A DNA stretch of 64,000 nt from Alligator mississippiensis (GCF_030867095.1 NC_081824.1:240995219-241059218); one strand, 5' to 3'; positions 22,954-34,689 are shown, counted from the stretch's first letter. Made by a program: numbers and translations. Notes: generated by a model not told the origin, from the sequence alone.

Positions 22954-23219
22954 GGGTATGTCTGTGCTGCAGTCACTGCTGAGATGGAAGCTTTTGCAGA
23001 CATACCCGAGCAGAGTACTGCCAGTAGTGCAGCTAAAGCTGCCCAGAGTTCAGTACAGACTGCACAACCTACCCAGGAAGTTGGATAAATATCTAAGCAA
23101 TTAGCCCACACTGAGCTTTCATGCTGGTGGAGCTGGACTGGCAGCAGCAGCTGAGCTAGTTGGTTTGAAGTTAATTCAGGTAGGTCTACACTTGTAGTGA
23201 CTGCAATGTCAACATGCCC
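22954..23219. mobile_element. Short MITE with TGCAGTCACT inverted ends
   Basis: The left end is GGGTATGTCTGTGCTGCAGT followed by CACT. The complement of the right end is GGGCATGTTGACATTGCAGT followed by CACT. The 24-bp inverted repeat differs at seven positions. It is 266 bp long and non-coding. A Harbinger or Tc1 origin cannot be decided without the duplication. Confidence 0.5.
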
Positions 23220-23858
23220 AGTGCAGCACAGTGTCCCGGAAGCAGGGTGTAGGGATAACCATGCTCTGCTGCATTTCTAGACAAAAGGTCTCAAGAGTGA
23301 CCTGGAATTATTTTTAAAAACCCAAATTAATTTTAAGTGGCCAGCCCCAACACTGGTATCTGGCTATGCATTCTCCACTCTGCTGCCTTAATTACTGGAC
23401 CAAACATCACCCCAAAATCACTTGGCGATGCCAAACAGGAGTGAACAGGCACATCTGGCTAGTGCAGGGGTATTCTTCTTTGGGTGCCTACTGCCAGGAC
23501 ATGATGGTCCTAGCTCTGATAATCCCTTCCAGGACAGTCCATGGGAGTAAAGGGAACCCCGTGCGGATGAGAACAAAACAAGCTTGACCCTCAGGGTCAC
23601 TTGAGAGCTTTTCCTTTAGGGTAACATATCAACAACCTTGAAACACAGCACTGTTTAGTCTAGTCTCATTGCTGTGTCTCCAGTTTCGTGGTCGGTTCCC
23701 TTGGTCACTGAATCTCAGGTATTTTATATTATGAAGCTGTTAGACAGTGACTCAGCTGAAAGACAAGGCGTGTTATTAACATCAGTCCCAGCTCACTAGG
23801 ACGCTGAAAAGATTGTCCTAGACAGTGGCAACTTCTGGATTCCTGTGCACTGACACTG

Positions 23859-24460
23859 TGTTACACTGGGGAGAGGCATCTCGTTTGCTAGGTGCCTCTA
23901 GGATTCCTTTTACCAGAGACCCCCAAGCATTGACATGGCCCCTCGTCTGATTTAGTATCAAGTGAACTTTTAATAGTAATCCCTAGGTTTATTACAAGTG
24001 TTCTTCCTTGCAATACGACCCGGCAAGCGGTTCCTTCAGGCGTTACAGCAGTGACCTTTGGTGGTACCGGCCTCAGACCCTCTGCTAGGTGTGTGGGATA
24101 TTAGTTTCTGGATGCCTCATTGTTCAAACAAGAAGTCCAAGGCTGCTCCTGTCTCTCCAGGGTGGCAACACAGAAGACACACATGTTCCTTTGTTTGTCC
24201 ATCACTTCTGTAACTTATCCCAAATTGTCCAATCCTCTGGCTCTGTGCCAAGCATTCCTTATATGGTGCACCAATCCTCTGGCACTGTGCCAGGTACATT
24301 CCTTATAGGGAAACTGCTGCCCTTTGCTCGCCCAGTGCCCAATCACACCACTCACATCTCCCAGTGCCACAGAAGGCACTCTGTTCAATTTTGTTGCTTA
24401 GCTCTGGGAAGGCCTGGACCATGACTGAGTTATGCTAAGGCTTTTAGTTTGCCCGCTACA
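23859..24460 (-). mobile_element. Candidate solo LTR (endogenous retrovirus fossil)
   Basis: On the - strand it begins TGTAGCGGGCAAAC and ends CCCAGTGTAACA (TG...CA, about 602 bp). A TATA-like CATATAAGG lies near 24263, preceded by CCAAT-type words (GATTGG), and AATAAACC lies near 23990. A 40 bp word (CAATCCTCTGGC...) is repeated in the U3-like part, as enhancer repeats often are. No viral genes were identified next to it. No clear target duplication. Confidence 0.5.
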
Positions 24461-25155
24461 GGTGCTACAGCTGTGCCATCCACAGGATACAGCATATTAG
24501 CCCCCGCCTCCTCCCCACACCAAACACACACAGCAGTGCTGTAGTGTTAAACTTCCTGTCTTGTCAAAGCAAAGGCCTCTTAGACCAACTGAATAATAAC
24601 TAACATTGCTTGGTTCTTCCATAGCACTTTGCTTCTCTAAAGCACTGGCTGGACAGTGATACATGAACCCTCCTCGTCCCCAAGAGAAACAAATTGTATG
24701 TGGTTCCTCATCACTGACATGGGGGCAAATGTCTGAAGGGATGTCACTCATTGATCCTTGCTCTGATCTACAAAAAATTGGACTGTGGAATATGTCAGCA
24801 ACTTCCTATCTTTGTGGCCATGACCCCGGTGTTGAGTCCAACACTGATTCCAGCTAGCGGAGTTTCTCAGTATAATCACAGATACAGAGCTATTCTCTGT
24901 AATGGGCAAGGATGATCTCCAAACCTAGAACTTGTCTTTCCTGCAACAACCACCAATGAGTGAAAAAAAAGAATACAGCTTTTCTCTCATCCCCTCTCCA
25001 TGGCACCAGTGACAGGGAATGTAGATCAGATCTTTTTTATAATATCTTTGTCAGGGATCTAGAGCTGGTAAAAAGCATCATGTGAATGTGTGGCTCTGTG
25101 GAATACTAAAGGAAGCAGTTCTGGCACAGACTGCTAGTGTCTCGTAAGTCTAGTT

Positions 25156-25757
25156 CAGGCTTGTTCAACATATGGCCTGCGCTGGTCAGTCCCAGGTGGC
25201 ACACAGCTCTGCTGCTGCCTCTGCTGGCTGATGCCAACCCGGCCTCTTCCCATCCCCAGCAGCACGTGAGAAGCCAGCACAGGGGGCGGGGCCTCGGCAG
25301 GCAGGGTCCTGGCGTGACCTCTGCAGGGCAAGGCAGTGGGAGCTGGTGTCTGCCAGACCCCGCTCTCTGGGCTCGCAGCGCTGAGGCCACCGGGGCTGCG
25401 TGCGCAGGCCACCAGGCACCATGGTGAGCGGAGCTGTGCGGGCGGGCAGGAGGCTACAGTGCAGTGACCGCTTCGCTCCAGCTTCCCTCAGGCAGCACCG
25501 GCTCGTGGGGCTGCGCTGCTCGAGGGATGGAGATGTGGAGCTATTTATTTCTCCCCTTCAGTCTCTGGGGCAGTAGCTGGCTGGATGCAGAATGGGTCCC
25601 TCCTGCCCCTGCCCACTAGCAGCTACTGTGAACCTTGCAGTAACAGGCAGGGTTTCTCTGGCCCAGGACAGAGGGTGTTTGAATATGGCTTGACGGCCCA
25701 CTGGGTGATAAAAAGTTCATGATCCAGCCCCACATTCAAAAAGGTTGGATACTCCTG
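25156..25757. mobile_element. hAT non-autonomous element with perfect target duplication
   Basis: The identical 8-mers GTCTAGTT (25148-25155 and 25758-25765) flank a 602 bp element. Termini: CAGGCTTGTTCAACATATGG and the complement CAGGAGTATCCAACCTTTTT. The interior is unusually CpG-rich (25260-25520) but has no gene. The perfect duplication suggests a comparatively recent insertion. Confidence 0.85.
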
Positions 25758-25765
25758 GTCTAGTT

Positions 25766-26560
25766 CCTAGATAGCTCATACAGTCAGCACATACAGCAAA
25801 TTATGGAGTACACACAGCACTGTGGTGCATGAGATCTTGGACCACACATCCTAGAACCACTATAGGAGAAGTGGAATGGGGGGGGAACAGGGGAGTTAAA
25901 AGGAATCATAACATCCAACACCTTTCGTAATAAACATGTATTTACAGAGTGAGCCTCTGCTCAGTGCTGTCTGGTGCTCTAGGTGGCCACCAGGCTTGGT
26001 TGCCTTCTTCTTTGTCTGACAGGGGTTGGATGTCCTAGAAAACAGGATCCTAATTCTTTGGGTTTCCCAGTCTCAGACCTGGGAGGCTGCAAAGCTTCTT
26101 TGCACTCTGCACCTGGGGCTCTGGCATGGGCCCAGTTCAGGCAAGTTGATGTTTCAAAACAGAAAAAAATCACCTAGTTGGATGCTATTTAGAGTTCTAA
26201 GAACACCATATTTAGCAGGAGGAAGAGAACTTTAATCTGGGTGAGACTGACCCGAGGAGCTAGCCTAGACATTGCCTTTGCACAGACCCCCCATTCCTTC
26301 AGCTGGTAGAGAAGGGGGCTACTCATCTTTGCTGTGGCTTAGGCTGCCATGAGTATGTGCTTAGAACCAAAGCCTTAAAAGTGATTTCAGATATGGACAG
26401 GGGGCTTCTGCAAGGGTCTAATTTTCAAAGCCATTAATGGGTCAAGCCCTAGCTACAATAAAGGCAGAACTTTGGCTCACAGACAAAGTTCAGGGAAAGC
26501 ATGTGAGAGCCAGGGATGGGGCATTCTTGGTCAAAGGAATCCTAGAATAGAATAAATTCT
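25766..26560. other. Intergenic, no recognised gene
   Basis: No coding or repeat homology was recognised; one short G run near 25880. Confidence 0.45.
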
Positions 26561-26564
26561 CAGG

Positions 26565-26760
26565 GTGCATCCAGGACCAATGCTTGAGGCAACCTGGAGG
26601 TGGGTCCTCCAGAGAGATGCTTTGGTATCTGGCCAGAGCATCTCTATGGTGCTGTTGCTGCTCCAGTACATGGGGCACACTCCCTTAGTATGCTGGGGTA
26701 AGCAGAAGTGGGGCAAGGCTGAGGCATGACCAGGACCTGGGTGCTGTCCCAGGTAAGTTA
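26565..26760. repeat. Inverted-repeat cluster, left flank copy
   Basis: This block is the inverted homologue of about 30110-30300: both contain a GAGGCAACC...GGGTCC...CTGGNCAG.AGC series ending in CTG(T)CCAG followed by GTAAGT or GTTAGT on the same relative strand. It may be one end of a large foldback element or of a processed-exon-like repeat. Confidence 0.5.
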
Positions 26761-26789
26761 TCAGGGACATGGGGGTGGGGGGTGTGAAG

Positions 26790-27180
26790 AGTGATGGGAA
26801 GATGTGGGAAGGATGGGTTTGTGTGGGGGTTTGAGCAGGGGCTGCCACACACCTGCCCCCCAGCTGCCCCCTTCAGCAGCACGGTACTGCCTGATGTAGG
26901 CTCTGTACATGCTGAATGGGCCTGGCCCAGCCCACTAGCACATGGCTTAGGACAGGACTGGGAAAGCCATGTGCTAGCGGGGCGGCCCAGGCTGGGTTGG
27001 GTCCATTCAGCATGTACAGAGCCCATATCAGGCAGCACTGTGCCACTGCAGGCTATGCCTGCAGCTGGGCCATGATCCAGTTGTCTGCTGCTGCCAGCGC
27101 CACAGGGTGCAGGTAGAGGGGAGGGGGCAGGCATGTAATGGCCCCTGCTCAACCCCTCCCCCAACAAACCCTTACACACC
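26790..27180. repeat. Palindrome with 15-bp spacer
   Basis: The core arms 26879-26948 and 26964-27043 are reverse complements (for example GCTCTGTACATGCTGAATGG against the complement of CCATTCAGCATGTACAGAGC) with spacer 26949-26963. Looser pairing extends outward: TTTGAGCAGGGGC at 26830 with the complement of GCCCCTGCTCAAC at 27141. DNA or RNA of this region could form a hairpin of about 70-80 bp. Confidence 0.85.
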
Positions 27181-27809
27181 CAGCACTAGCAGCCAGCTAG
27201 GCTGTGCTTGCTGCAGCACTGCCTCATCCACAAGCTGTGCACATAGAATAGGCCCAGTCCAACCCAACCCAGCTCGGCCCGCTTTGCTAGTTCACATTTG
27301 GACAGGACCAGGATGCCTCCTGCCACCACCCATGGCTCTTGTCCAAAAGGTGTGTGCCAATGGGGTGGGCTAAGCTGGGCCCATTCTCCATGAGGGTGAA
27401 GCAGTAACGTGCAGCCCCAGGGCTGTGCTGATAGCCAGCCATAGCTCTGATGGTCTGGCAGGCTGCTGCTGCCAGAGCTGTGGGCTGTGCACTGCTGGGG
27501 GCAGCGGACATGTGGCAGCCCCCACCCCCAAACCCTGTAGCAGGAAGCCTCTTTCCCTGCCTGTCCCCCACTGTAACAAGGAGTCTCCCCTTCCATCAAT
27601 AATTCCCCTGTTTGGATATCTCTCTTCTCTTTTCCCTCCCTTACTACAAGATATAGAATTATTTGGGTATTTTTCTTACACAGGTGTTCTACATTTTGTA
27701 GGTGTGCATTTATATCCCCCCTTATTCTATTTTGATATTTTTATCTATTTGTGTGCCATGGCATTTATATTTGATAGTCTTGTATTTTTATATTTTATAC
27801 TCTTTACCC

Positions 27810-28615
27810 TGTAACAATGCTAGCAAGGGTGGGACTCGAACGACCGCCTCCCTGTATCAGGCCAGACCTGAATGAGTGAGTGGATCAGTAATTGAATGCA
27901 TAACACAGTAGCTAGCTACAGTAACAAGTTAACCAGCTTGACACCTACCAAATAGCCAATGTAGCAGCTGGGAACTACCTGAACCTTCAGTATTAAAAAG
28001 GGACAGAAGCTCTAGTTTGAATTAATTGGAGCCCAAAACCAACTTTTGGGGCTGAATATTGCCAGATAGACCGCTCCCGGAGCCCTATTCATGACAACAA
28101 TAAATTAATCAAAATTCATCAATGAACTCCCCAAACTGTACATACTCATGGATTTGACCCCGGGGTTAAAAGCTGCCATCCAGTAGCCACCAAGGGGCAC
28201 ATCCCCCAAGGGTCAACGACCCCTGGATTGGGCAAGCTCGAAAACTGGGAAGTCACCAAAGTCTGCCAAGGACAGATAAAAGGCAGTGAAGAGTGACCCT
28301 CAAATGCACCCTCTTGATCATCAACTTGACCAGCACCTGACCTGTCCAGCTAGAAGGACCAGCCAGTGATCCCCTTCTGGAAAACAACACCATGTTGGAA
28401 GAAGACTCAATCAGCCATCGACAGCAGACTCCAACGCTTGTGGGATAGGTATACTTGACTCTGGTGCTTCACAGATCAGATATTCATAGCTAGCTTGTGA
28501 GTATGAGTGTGAATCAGCCCCAAGATTTATGATTTGATTTCATCGCAACATTTCAATCTAATAAACTAGAATTTTAAGGATCGTGAGTTGGTCATTTGTA
28601 GCCAACAACCTGACA
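27810..28615 (+). mobile_element. Candidate solo LTR (endogenous retrovirus fossil)
   Basis: It runs from TGTAACAATGCT to AACCTGACA (TG...CA, 806 bp). A TATA-like GATAAAAGGC lies near 28275 and AATAAA near 28560, spaced as in an LTR. The flanks TACCC and TCCCC could be a 5-bp target duplication with one mismatch. It interrupts the inverted-repeat cluster. No adjacent viral genes, so a solo LTR is inferred; the family is not assigned. Confidence 0.5.
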
Positions 28616-28769
28616 TCCCCACCCATACACCCCCCACTCCGCCACACCCCTCCTACAAACCCCACGTACTTCACACCTACTCACATACCCCACACCACTC
28701 CCACATCAACCTACATACCACACACTCCCCCACACTCCTTCCTACCCCCTCCTGCAAACCACACATGCC

Positions 28770-29300
28770 CCCATCATGCACCAGCCTGCCCAGCTGCCAG
28801 ACAGGACAGGAGCTGTGGCTGCAGGGGCAGCTGTCCCCACATCTGGGTTGGTGAAGGGGTCAGAAGGATCTCTAATTTTTCTATGATCAGAAAGCCAAAG
28901 CAAACATCAAACCATGTTCATTTTTAGAATTTATTTTATCATGATGATAGACGCACGGGTAGGCTTCCAAATTACTTTAAAATAGTAAATATATCAATAA
29001 AACATTGGCCAAGTGATCTAGCGGTCTTTTTTTTTTTTTTTATTGTAGAAGAACATGGATTTGGGGGTAATTTAAAGAGTGAATTTGGGATTTTTTTTTT
29101 TTTTTAAATCAGAGAATTTGCAGTTTTTAAAATAGGGAACATCAGGATTCCTGCTAAATGGTTTGATGTTTGCTTTGGATTTATCATAGAACATTTAGAG
29201 CTTCCCCGACCCCTTCACTAACTAGGATGTGGGGACAGCTGCCCTGCAGCCACAGGTCTCATCCCCTTTGACAGCTGGACATACTGGATGTGTGATGGGT
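28770..29300. repeat. Inverted repeat, about 150-bp arms with AT-rich loop
   Basis: The arms at about 28770-28920 and 29155-29300 are reverse complements (AAAGCAAACATCAAACCAT against the complement of ATGGTTTGATGTTTGCTTT with one change; GCAGCTGTCCCCACATC in both). The loop holds T-runs at about 29026-29041 and 29090-29105 and a TCAGAGAATTTGC word that also occurs, inverted, near 1545 in the first foldback element. Confidence 0.8.
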
Positions 29301-29384
29301 GGATGTGGGGATTGCAGAACAGGGGTGGAAAGGGGTATGGGCCCCCCCATCTCTCCACAGGGCACAGCCCCCCCCACACACAGC

Positions 29385-30020
29385 ACATGGACTGCCCCCC
29401 ACCTCACAGGGCTCCAGCCCCATGTGGCCCACAACTCACCTGCAGCAGAAGTGGCCATTGGGGCATTCGGGGCCTCCTGGCACAGCCCCGCCACGCAGCA
29501 CAGTGCAGCGCAGCTCGGTCCTGGTTGCTCAACACCTGGCACTGCCTGTGCCATATCATGTGAGCCTGGCCTGGCTCAGCATGGTGCCAAGTGCCTTTGG
29601 GTAGTTCCAGGCTGCTCAGGCTGTCACCTGGGCCCCTGAGCCACTTGTGGGGACCACCTGTTACGCCAGACCTGGTCCTGTATGCATGGAAGCAGCCTAG
29701 CCCAATGGCGCATGGGGCCCATGAATGCAGGACCTGGCCTGGTGCAACAGGGAGTCCCTGGGAATGGTGCAGGGCCCTGGGTGACAGCCTGAGAGGGCTG
29801 GAGCTGCCCAAAGGGCCCGTGCAATATGGCACAGGCAGTGCAGGTGCCAGGCAGCCTGGGCCGAACCACGCTGCACCACATTGCCCTGTGCTGCATGGGG
29901 GGGGCTGTGCCAGGAGGCCCTGAGTTCCCCAATGGCTACTGCTGCTGCAGGTGAGCTGTGGGCTGTGTGGGGAGGCTGGAGCCACGCAGGGGGGCATGTG
30001 GGCCCTGCACAGAGTGGGCA
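29385..30020. repeat. Inverted repeat, about 300-bp arms
   Basis: The arms 29385-29689 and 29719-30020 are imperfect reverse complements around a 29-bp spacer. Paired landmarks are GGCCTCCTGGCACAGCC in the left arm with GGCTGTGCCAGGAGGCC in the right, and CAGGCTGTCACCTGGGC with its mirror. The GC-rich mirror-image open frames on both strands are products of the palindrome. Confidence 0.85.
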
Positions 30021-30109
30021 GAGGATCCACCCCTCCCAAGCTGCCCACCTCCCATGGTCTCCTGCACCCTCACAGGCCCCCGCTTTCAGCTCCCCTCCAC
30101 CCCCAACTA

Positions 30110-30300
30110 ACCTGGAACAGAGCCTGGGTCCAGGTTGCTGCAGCCTGCATCGCTGTTTGCTCTGCACAGGCAGACAGTGTGCTGCAGCATCAGGGCAAGG
30201 GACAGGCAGCTCTGGCTGGCTACCAGAACATTTCTTTGAAGGACCCAAGCCTCTGGTTGCCTCAGACCACGGTCCTGAACCGTGTCCTGCCCTGCCTCTT
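30110..30300. repeat. Inverted-repeat cluster, right flank copy
   Basis: Inverted homologue of 26565-26760. Both can be read to give a short peptide motif of the form YQ-x-I-SL-x-DP on the outward strand, but no longer protein emerges. Confidence 0.45.
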
Positions 30301-30368
30301 TTTTTTTTTTTTTTTTGGGGGGGGGGGGGGGGACGGAGAGGAGGCTGATACCTGGATATCCAGGTATC
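30299..30368. repeat. T18-G16 run followed by a 22-bp perfect palindrome
   Basis: A T run (30299-30316) passes directly into a G run (about 30317-30332). At 30347-30368 there is a perfect 22-bp palindrome with half-site GATACCTGGAT. It may mark the terminus of the foldback cluster. Confidence 0.9.
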
Positions 30369-30479
30369 AAATTTTGAGCCCGTGCTGCAAATATGCAGTG
30401 TGGGGAATGTTTTTTGTTCCCAGCATGCCTCATGCCACATCTCAAACTGCTTTGAGATGCAGCAAGAAGCACCTGTGGG

Positions 30480-33095
30480 CTTGTCTAGATGCGTCCCAAG
30501 AGGCTGTGGGGGAGAGGGAGCGGGAGTGTGCGCAGACAACACCTACATCAATCCAGCCAGTGCCACTTTCCAATTCAAAGTTGCCCATGTTTTGGTAAGT
30601 ACTGGTGGCCTATGGGCAGCAGAAAGGAGGCTGAGGTAACTTTATACTACTGCAGCTGTGACCAAGCAAACATCCTGCTGCCTGGGCCCTTTCCCCAGGT
30701 CTACTGAGGAACCTTGGGGTGGCTTAGGTCCACTCTATAGAGCTGTATCACAATCAGCATTCACTGTCCCCTTCTTTGGCAGCCTCATCATAGAGGCTAA
30801 GGACTGAATGGGCCACCAAGCTCAAACCCACATCCTGTTCCATGTTACCTGACTCTGGGGGGAAACCTACTCCCCTGCCCTGAAGCATCTACACTAGTCC
30901 ATGGACTAAAATCTTTCATCATACTGAAGGCTGAGTGCATTGCTGAGGCCCATCTCTGCCAGGCATAACAGAGCTGGGTAGGGCTTGCAAAGGAGGGAAG
31001 GGGAGAGTTTTCTGACTGGCAGCCCCAGCCTTATGGGAGTTCAAACTGCAAGCTGACAGTTGTGCTCATGAAGCCACCTACAAACTAGACAACTTGTCAT
31101 TTTCCTGTTTGTGTCCCCAGGGTACAAGACCATGGCTGCAGACATGTGAGTGGGCTGCTCTGGCTCAGCAGTGGGGAACAGACCCATACACTATCCAGCT
31201 GTTCTTGGAGCAGTGGAGAGGAGCAGCAACCTTCAGAAGGACTCTCCCTCCCATATTGCAATACAGCTGCCCTGCACAAGAGTTAGGACTGAGCTAGTTA
31301 CTCAAACACTGGTGACTAGAAGAAAGGCTAAGAGGAGAAATGCAAGCCACAGCAACTAAAACACCTGGGTTCATGTTTATTTCTCTCCTGTGTCACAGGA
31401 AACCTTAAGTTTCTATATTTGAGCATTGATTATGAGCTGTTTGTGGCAGAGAAGTTCAGTTTTATACTTGCTTGTGAAGTTTGATTGAATTCACACACCC
31501 CTATTTATGGAAAGTGGTGCCAAAAAGATCTTCTACCCGTTTGGGCATTGGCTTCAGGGTAGGAAATTTATCCTCACTGCCAGTACATGGAATAGGTACA
31601 TCAGCCCCACACCTCCTCTGTACCTGACCCTTATTTAAATGTGAGTGAAGTCTGTGCTACCAGGAGGGAGAAACTGGACACAGACAAATTTCATGTTGAA
31701 GGTCATCCACCTGGCTCTGCCAGTGCACAATAAGGTGACATGTAGCAACTCCATTAGTCCAGTCCTGGCCACCCTATCAGTGAAGCACCTTAGTTTTGAA
31801 CAACACCATCACCCCAGGACCAATGAACCTTGTACCCAGCCTGCAGCACTCTGTTCCCCTACACTCATGCATGAATAGTCAAATACTCCTGGCATGGTAA
31901 AGCATCTCTGCTTAAACAGGAGACAAGTCTTGTTCCAAAGCACCCCCACTATGCTGCACATGGATTTCTTAATGCATGCATGCGTGCGTGTGCGTGCACA
32001 CACACACACACACACACACCCCCATGGATTTAGCAAGGCCAGGTAGCTAGATGACACTTTGTGGAATGTCAAATGACAGACAGCACCAGTAGCATAACTA
32101 GGGGGGATGGGGCCAGAGGGGGGAAAAGAATAACCGAGGCAGCTGCCCTGGTGCCACCTTTAGGTGGGGAAAGGGGAAGGCACAAAAACAGCAGCAGCTG
32201 ATAGCACTGCCACAATCTACACTGCAGCAGCCTGGCACTGCCCTGTACATCATGGCTACCCTAGGTGTGAAACTGCCCTGCTACATCTCTGGACAGCCCA
32301 TTGCCATGCTCATTTCACTGCTGCTTTCACAGGTCTAGCCTGCTAGAGGGAAAGTATTTTCCTGGTTCTACATCTCATTAATTTTGATCCCATCATGACT
32401 GCTAGCTTTTTTGAAAGCCAGTAGTTCATTACACCTTAAGCCAGCTGGTGGGGAGCAAGCTTTTTGGCAGGCATGCCGCAAAATTAGCCCCACACCCTCC
32501 CTAAGCACCACTTCTATCCCCTTCTCTTACCCAATCTGCTGCTTGGCTCTGTTCCCTGTGCTGTGGTTCCTAACCAAGCTGCTGCTCTGCTTTCTGTTCC
32601 TTGCCCCTTCCGTCTGCCACTGCGCTGCCCGTCCCCTCCCCAGTCTGTAGCAAGCCACCCATACAGAGGCTCCTGCTACTGCAGGTTGGCCTTCTCTGCT
32701 TTAAACCAAGAAAGCAACTGCTGAGTTGCAGAACCCATATGATGCAACATTGCATTTAATATAAATCCTACAAGGTCATCAGACCCTCAGACCTTCCTCT
32801 CTATCCAAGACCTGATGCTATACAGAACAGCCTGCCTTTGATGAGGGTCACTAATCTCTATGCCCAAGGCTTGCTAGAAGCTGGATTATGCCACTCTGCC
32901 ATGGTGAGCAGCATCTAAGAAAATTGGGCAGCAGACCCTCTGCCAATGAGCTGGTGTGACCAAGAGATAATAGATTCCATCCTATGAAGAAGAGGTAGCA
33001 GTGCAGTTCAGTAAGTGTAGTAAATAGGCATCCATAAGCTTGGGGAAAGGCCATATGGATGACCCTCTAGTGGGAAAAACTCTCACTGCCTCTCT
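30480..33095. other. Intergenic, no recognised gene
   Basis: No gene was seen. A Harbinger-like GGGCTTGTCTAGATGCGT occurs at 30478 without an identifiable partner. A (CA)n array with GTGC-rich prefix lies at about 31975-32020. The rest is unique or too diverged to classify. Confidence 0.45.
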
Positions 33096-33972
33096 GGGTG
33101 CATCTATATGTGCTATTAAAATTTGAAGTTTGCTTACTGTGCAATAAAAATACTGCTCAGTAAGCCTACCGCAGAGCACATCTACACATGCTCCCTCTTG
33201 GGAGCAGATTTGCTCCTACCCTGCTCTTCCCCCCTTGTAGCAGCCAGGGGGAGCTCCTGGGCTGGCAGGGAGCACAGGGTCAGTCCCCATGCACACAGGT
33301 TGAGGAGACAGCCGTCTCCTGGCCCCATGCACATGGGGACAAGCCTTGTGTCCAGCAGGGCTTCCCCATGCAGCCTGGGGCTGGCTAGGACCTGAGGCTT
33401 CCTCACAGCGGTTTCCCTGCCATGGCACCTTCCCCAACAATTGTTTCCAAGCCCCATGCCCTGATTGGCCAATTGGGGTACAGGGCTGGGAAACAGCTGC
33501 AGGGGAGGGACGTCCCATCCCTGTCCCTCCTGCCCCCCCCAGATTCACTGCTGGGGTAGCTAACAGTGAGCCCCCAGCTGGGCAGGGATTCCCCACTCAG
33601 CCAGGGGCAGCTGGGAGCTGTCCCACCAGTGGGGCAGCTAGCACCCAGCTCAGTTAGGATTCCCCTCCCAGCCTGGAGCTCACTGCTAGCTGCCCCACCA
33701 GTAGCTCTCCAGCCCTGGAGCTCCTTAGCTCCCCACTTCTGTGGGGAGCCAAGAGCCCTACAGCACCAGGATGGGGGGCACTGCAGAGAGGGACCTGGTC
33801 CCTATGCTGAATCGGCTCCCAGATCCTGAGGGAGCCAGGAGCTGAGTAGCTCCAGGACCAGACCTCTTGCTGGTGTGGCTGACCAGGAGCAAAATTTGCT
33901 CCCGAGCAGCATTTACAGAAGCCCTACTGCACACTATCTAATGCACAGTTAGTTTAGTACTTGTATTTACAG
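33096..33972. mobile_element. PIF/Harbinger-type non-autonomous element
   Basis: The left end GGGTGCATCTATATGTGC and the subterminal TTACTGTGCAATAAAAATAC and GCACATCTACACATGC resemble the start of the 4 kb Harbinger at 9409. The right end is diverged (TACTGCACACTATCTAATGC ... CTTGTATTTACAG). The 0.88 kb interior is GC-rich and non-coding. Confidence 0.55.
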
Positions 33973-34339
33973 AGATTGTTTTGTCAGCTCCAGAAATACT
34001 CAGATACCACAATGATGGTAGCTATACAGAGGGGTGCAGATTATATTCCACCTATTGGACACCTAAATGGTTTTAGGCACTTGCATATAATTCAATTCCA
34101 TTTTGTTCAAATCCATGAAAAATCCATTACTGCATCAATTTTTGTATTTCTCACCTTACCCCTAAGTTTGAGTCACCTAAAAGAAACAAGGAGTACGAGG
34201 ACCCACCCAACTTGTGCATTAACATTTTTAAAGAGCTCAAGCAAGATTGAATAGGATCGAACTTTGGTACTTAAGACCATTTATGCACCTAATAGCTAAA
34301 ATAACATCTAACCCAGAGAGTGCAGCAGTGACAGAAGCA

Positions 34340-34500
34340 TGAATTCTGGTCAAGCTTTGGAACAGACTACCTAGAGAAGTTGGGGAACCTCCATCCCTGG
34401 AAATGTCTTAACAGCAGATTAGACAGATACTTGACTGAGGTGGTTTAGCCAGGGATTATCCTGCCTTGTGAGGTCCCTACCTTCCTCTGATCCTATGAAT
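34340..34500 (+). mobile_element. CR1 3'-end fragment
   Basis: The sequence AGACTACCTAGAGAAGTTGG, then CTCCATCCCTGGAAATGT, TAGACAGATACTTG and the tail GATCCTATGAAT, is the canonical CR1 end on the + strand. About 160 bp survive. Confidence 0.85.
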
Positions 34501-34553
34501 CAGTAGCTGACATGGCTGGGGACATGATGCATATGCAAACACAGAATGTGACA

Positions 34554-34683
34554 GGGCATATCTACATGAGAAGCTACACTGCTGTAGTGATGAGATACGG
34601 CGACATAGCATCTAACAATAACTGTGCACTGCCAGAACTGCACAGTACCAAATGCATAGTCAGCGGCACACGTAGACACGCCC
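34554..34683. mobile_element. Small PIF/Harbinger-type MITE
   Basis: A 130 bp element from GGGCATATCTACATGAG to the complement of GGGCGTGTCTACGTGTGC, flanked by ACA on both sides (34551-34553 and 34684-34686), consistent with the 3-bp duplication of Harbingers. Non-coding. Confidence 0.7.
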
Positions 34684-34689
34684 ACAGAC

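Noticed and set aside
27826-27850. GTGGGACTCGAAC, complement resembles a tRNA B box
   Set aside because: No A box or cloverleaf around it; it sits inside the LTR-like segment and is probably coincidental.
29404-30542. Long - strand open frames (214 and 281 codons)
   Set aside because: They lie in GC-rich palindromes and mirror + strand frames at the same place, with low-complexity composition and no domain.
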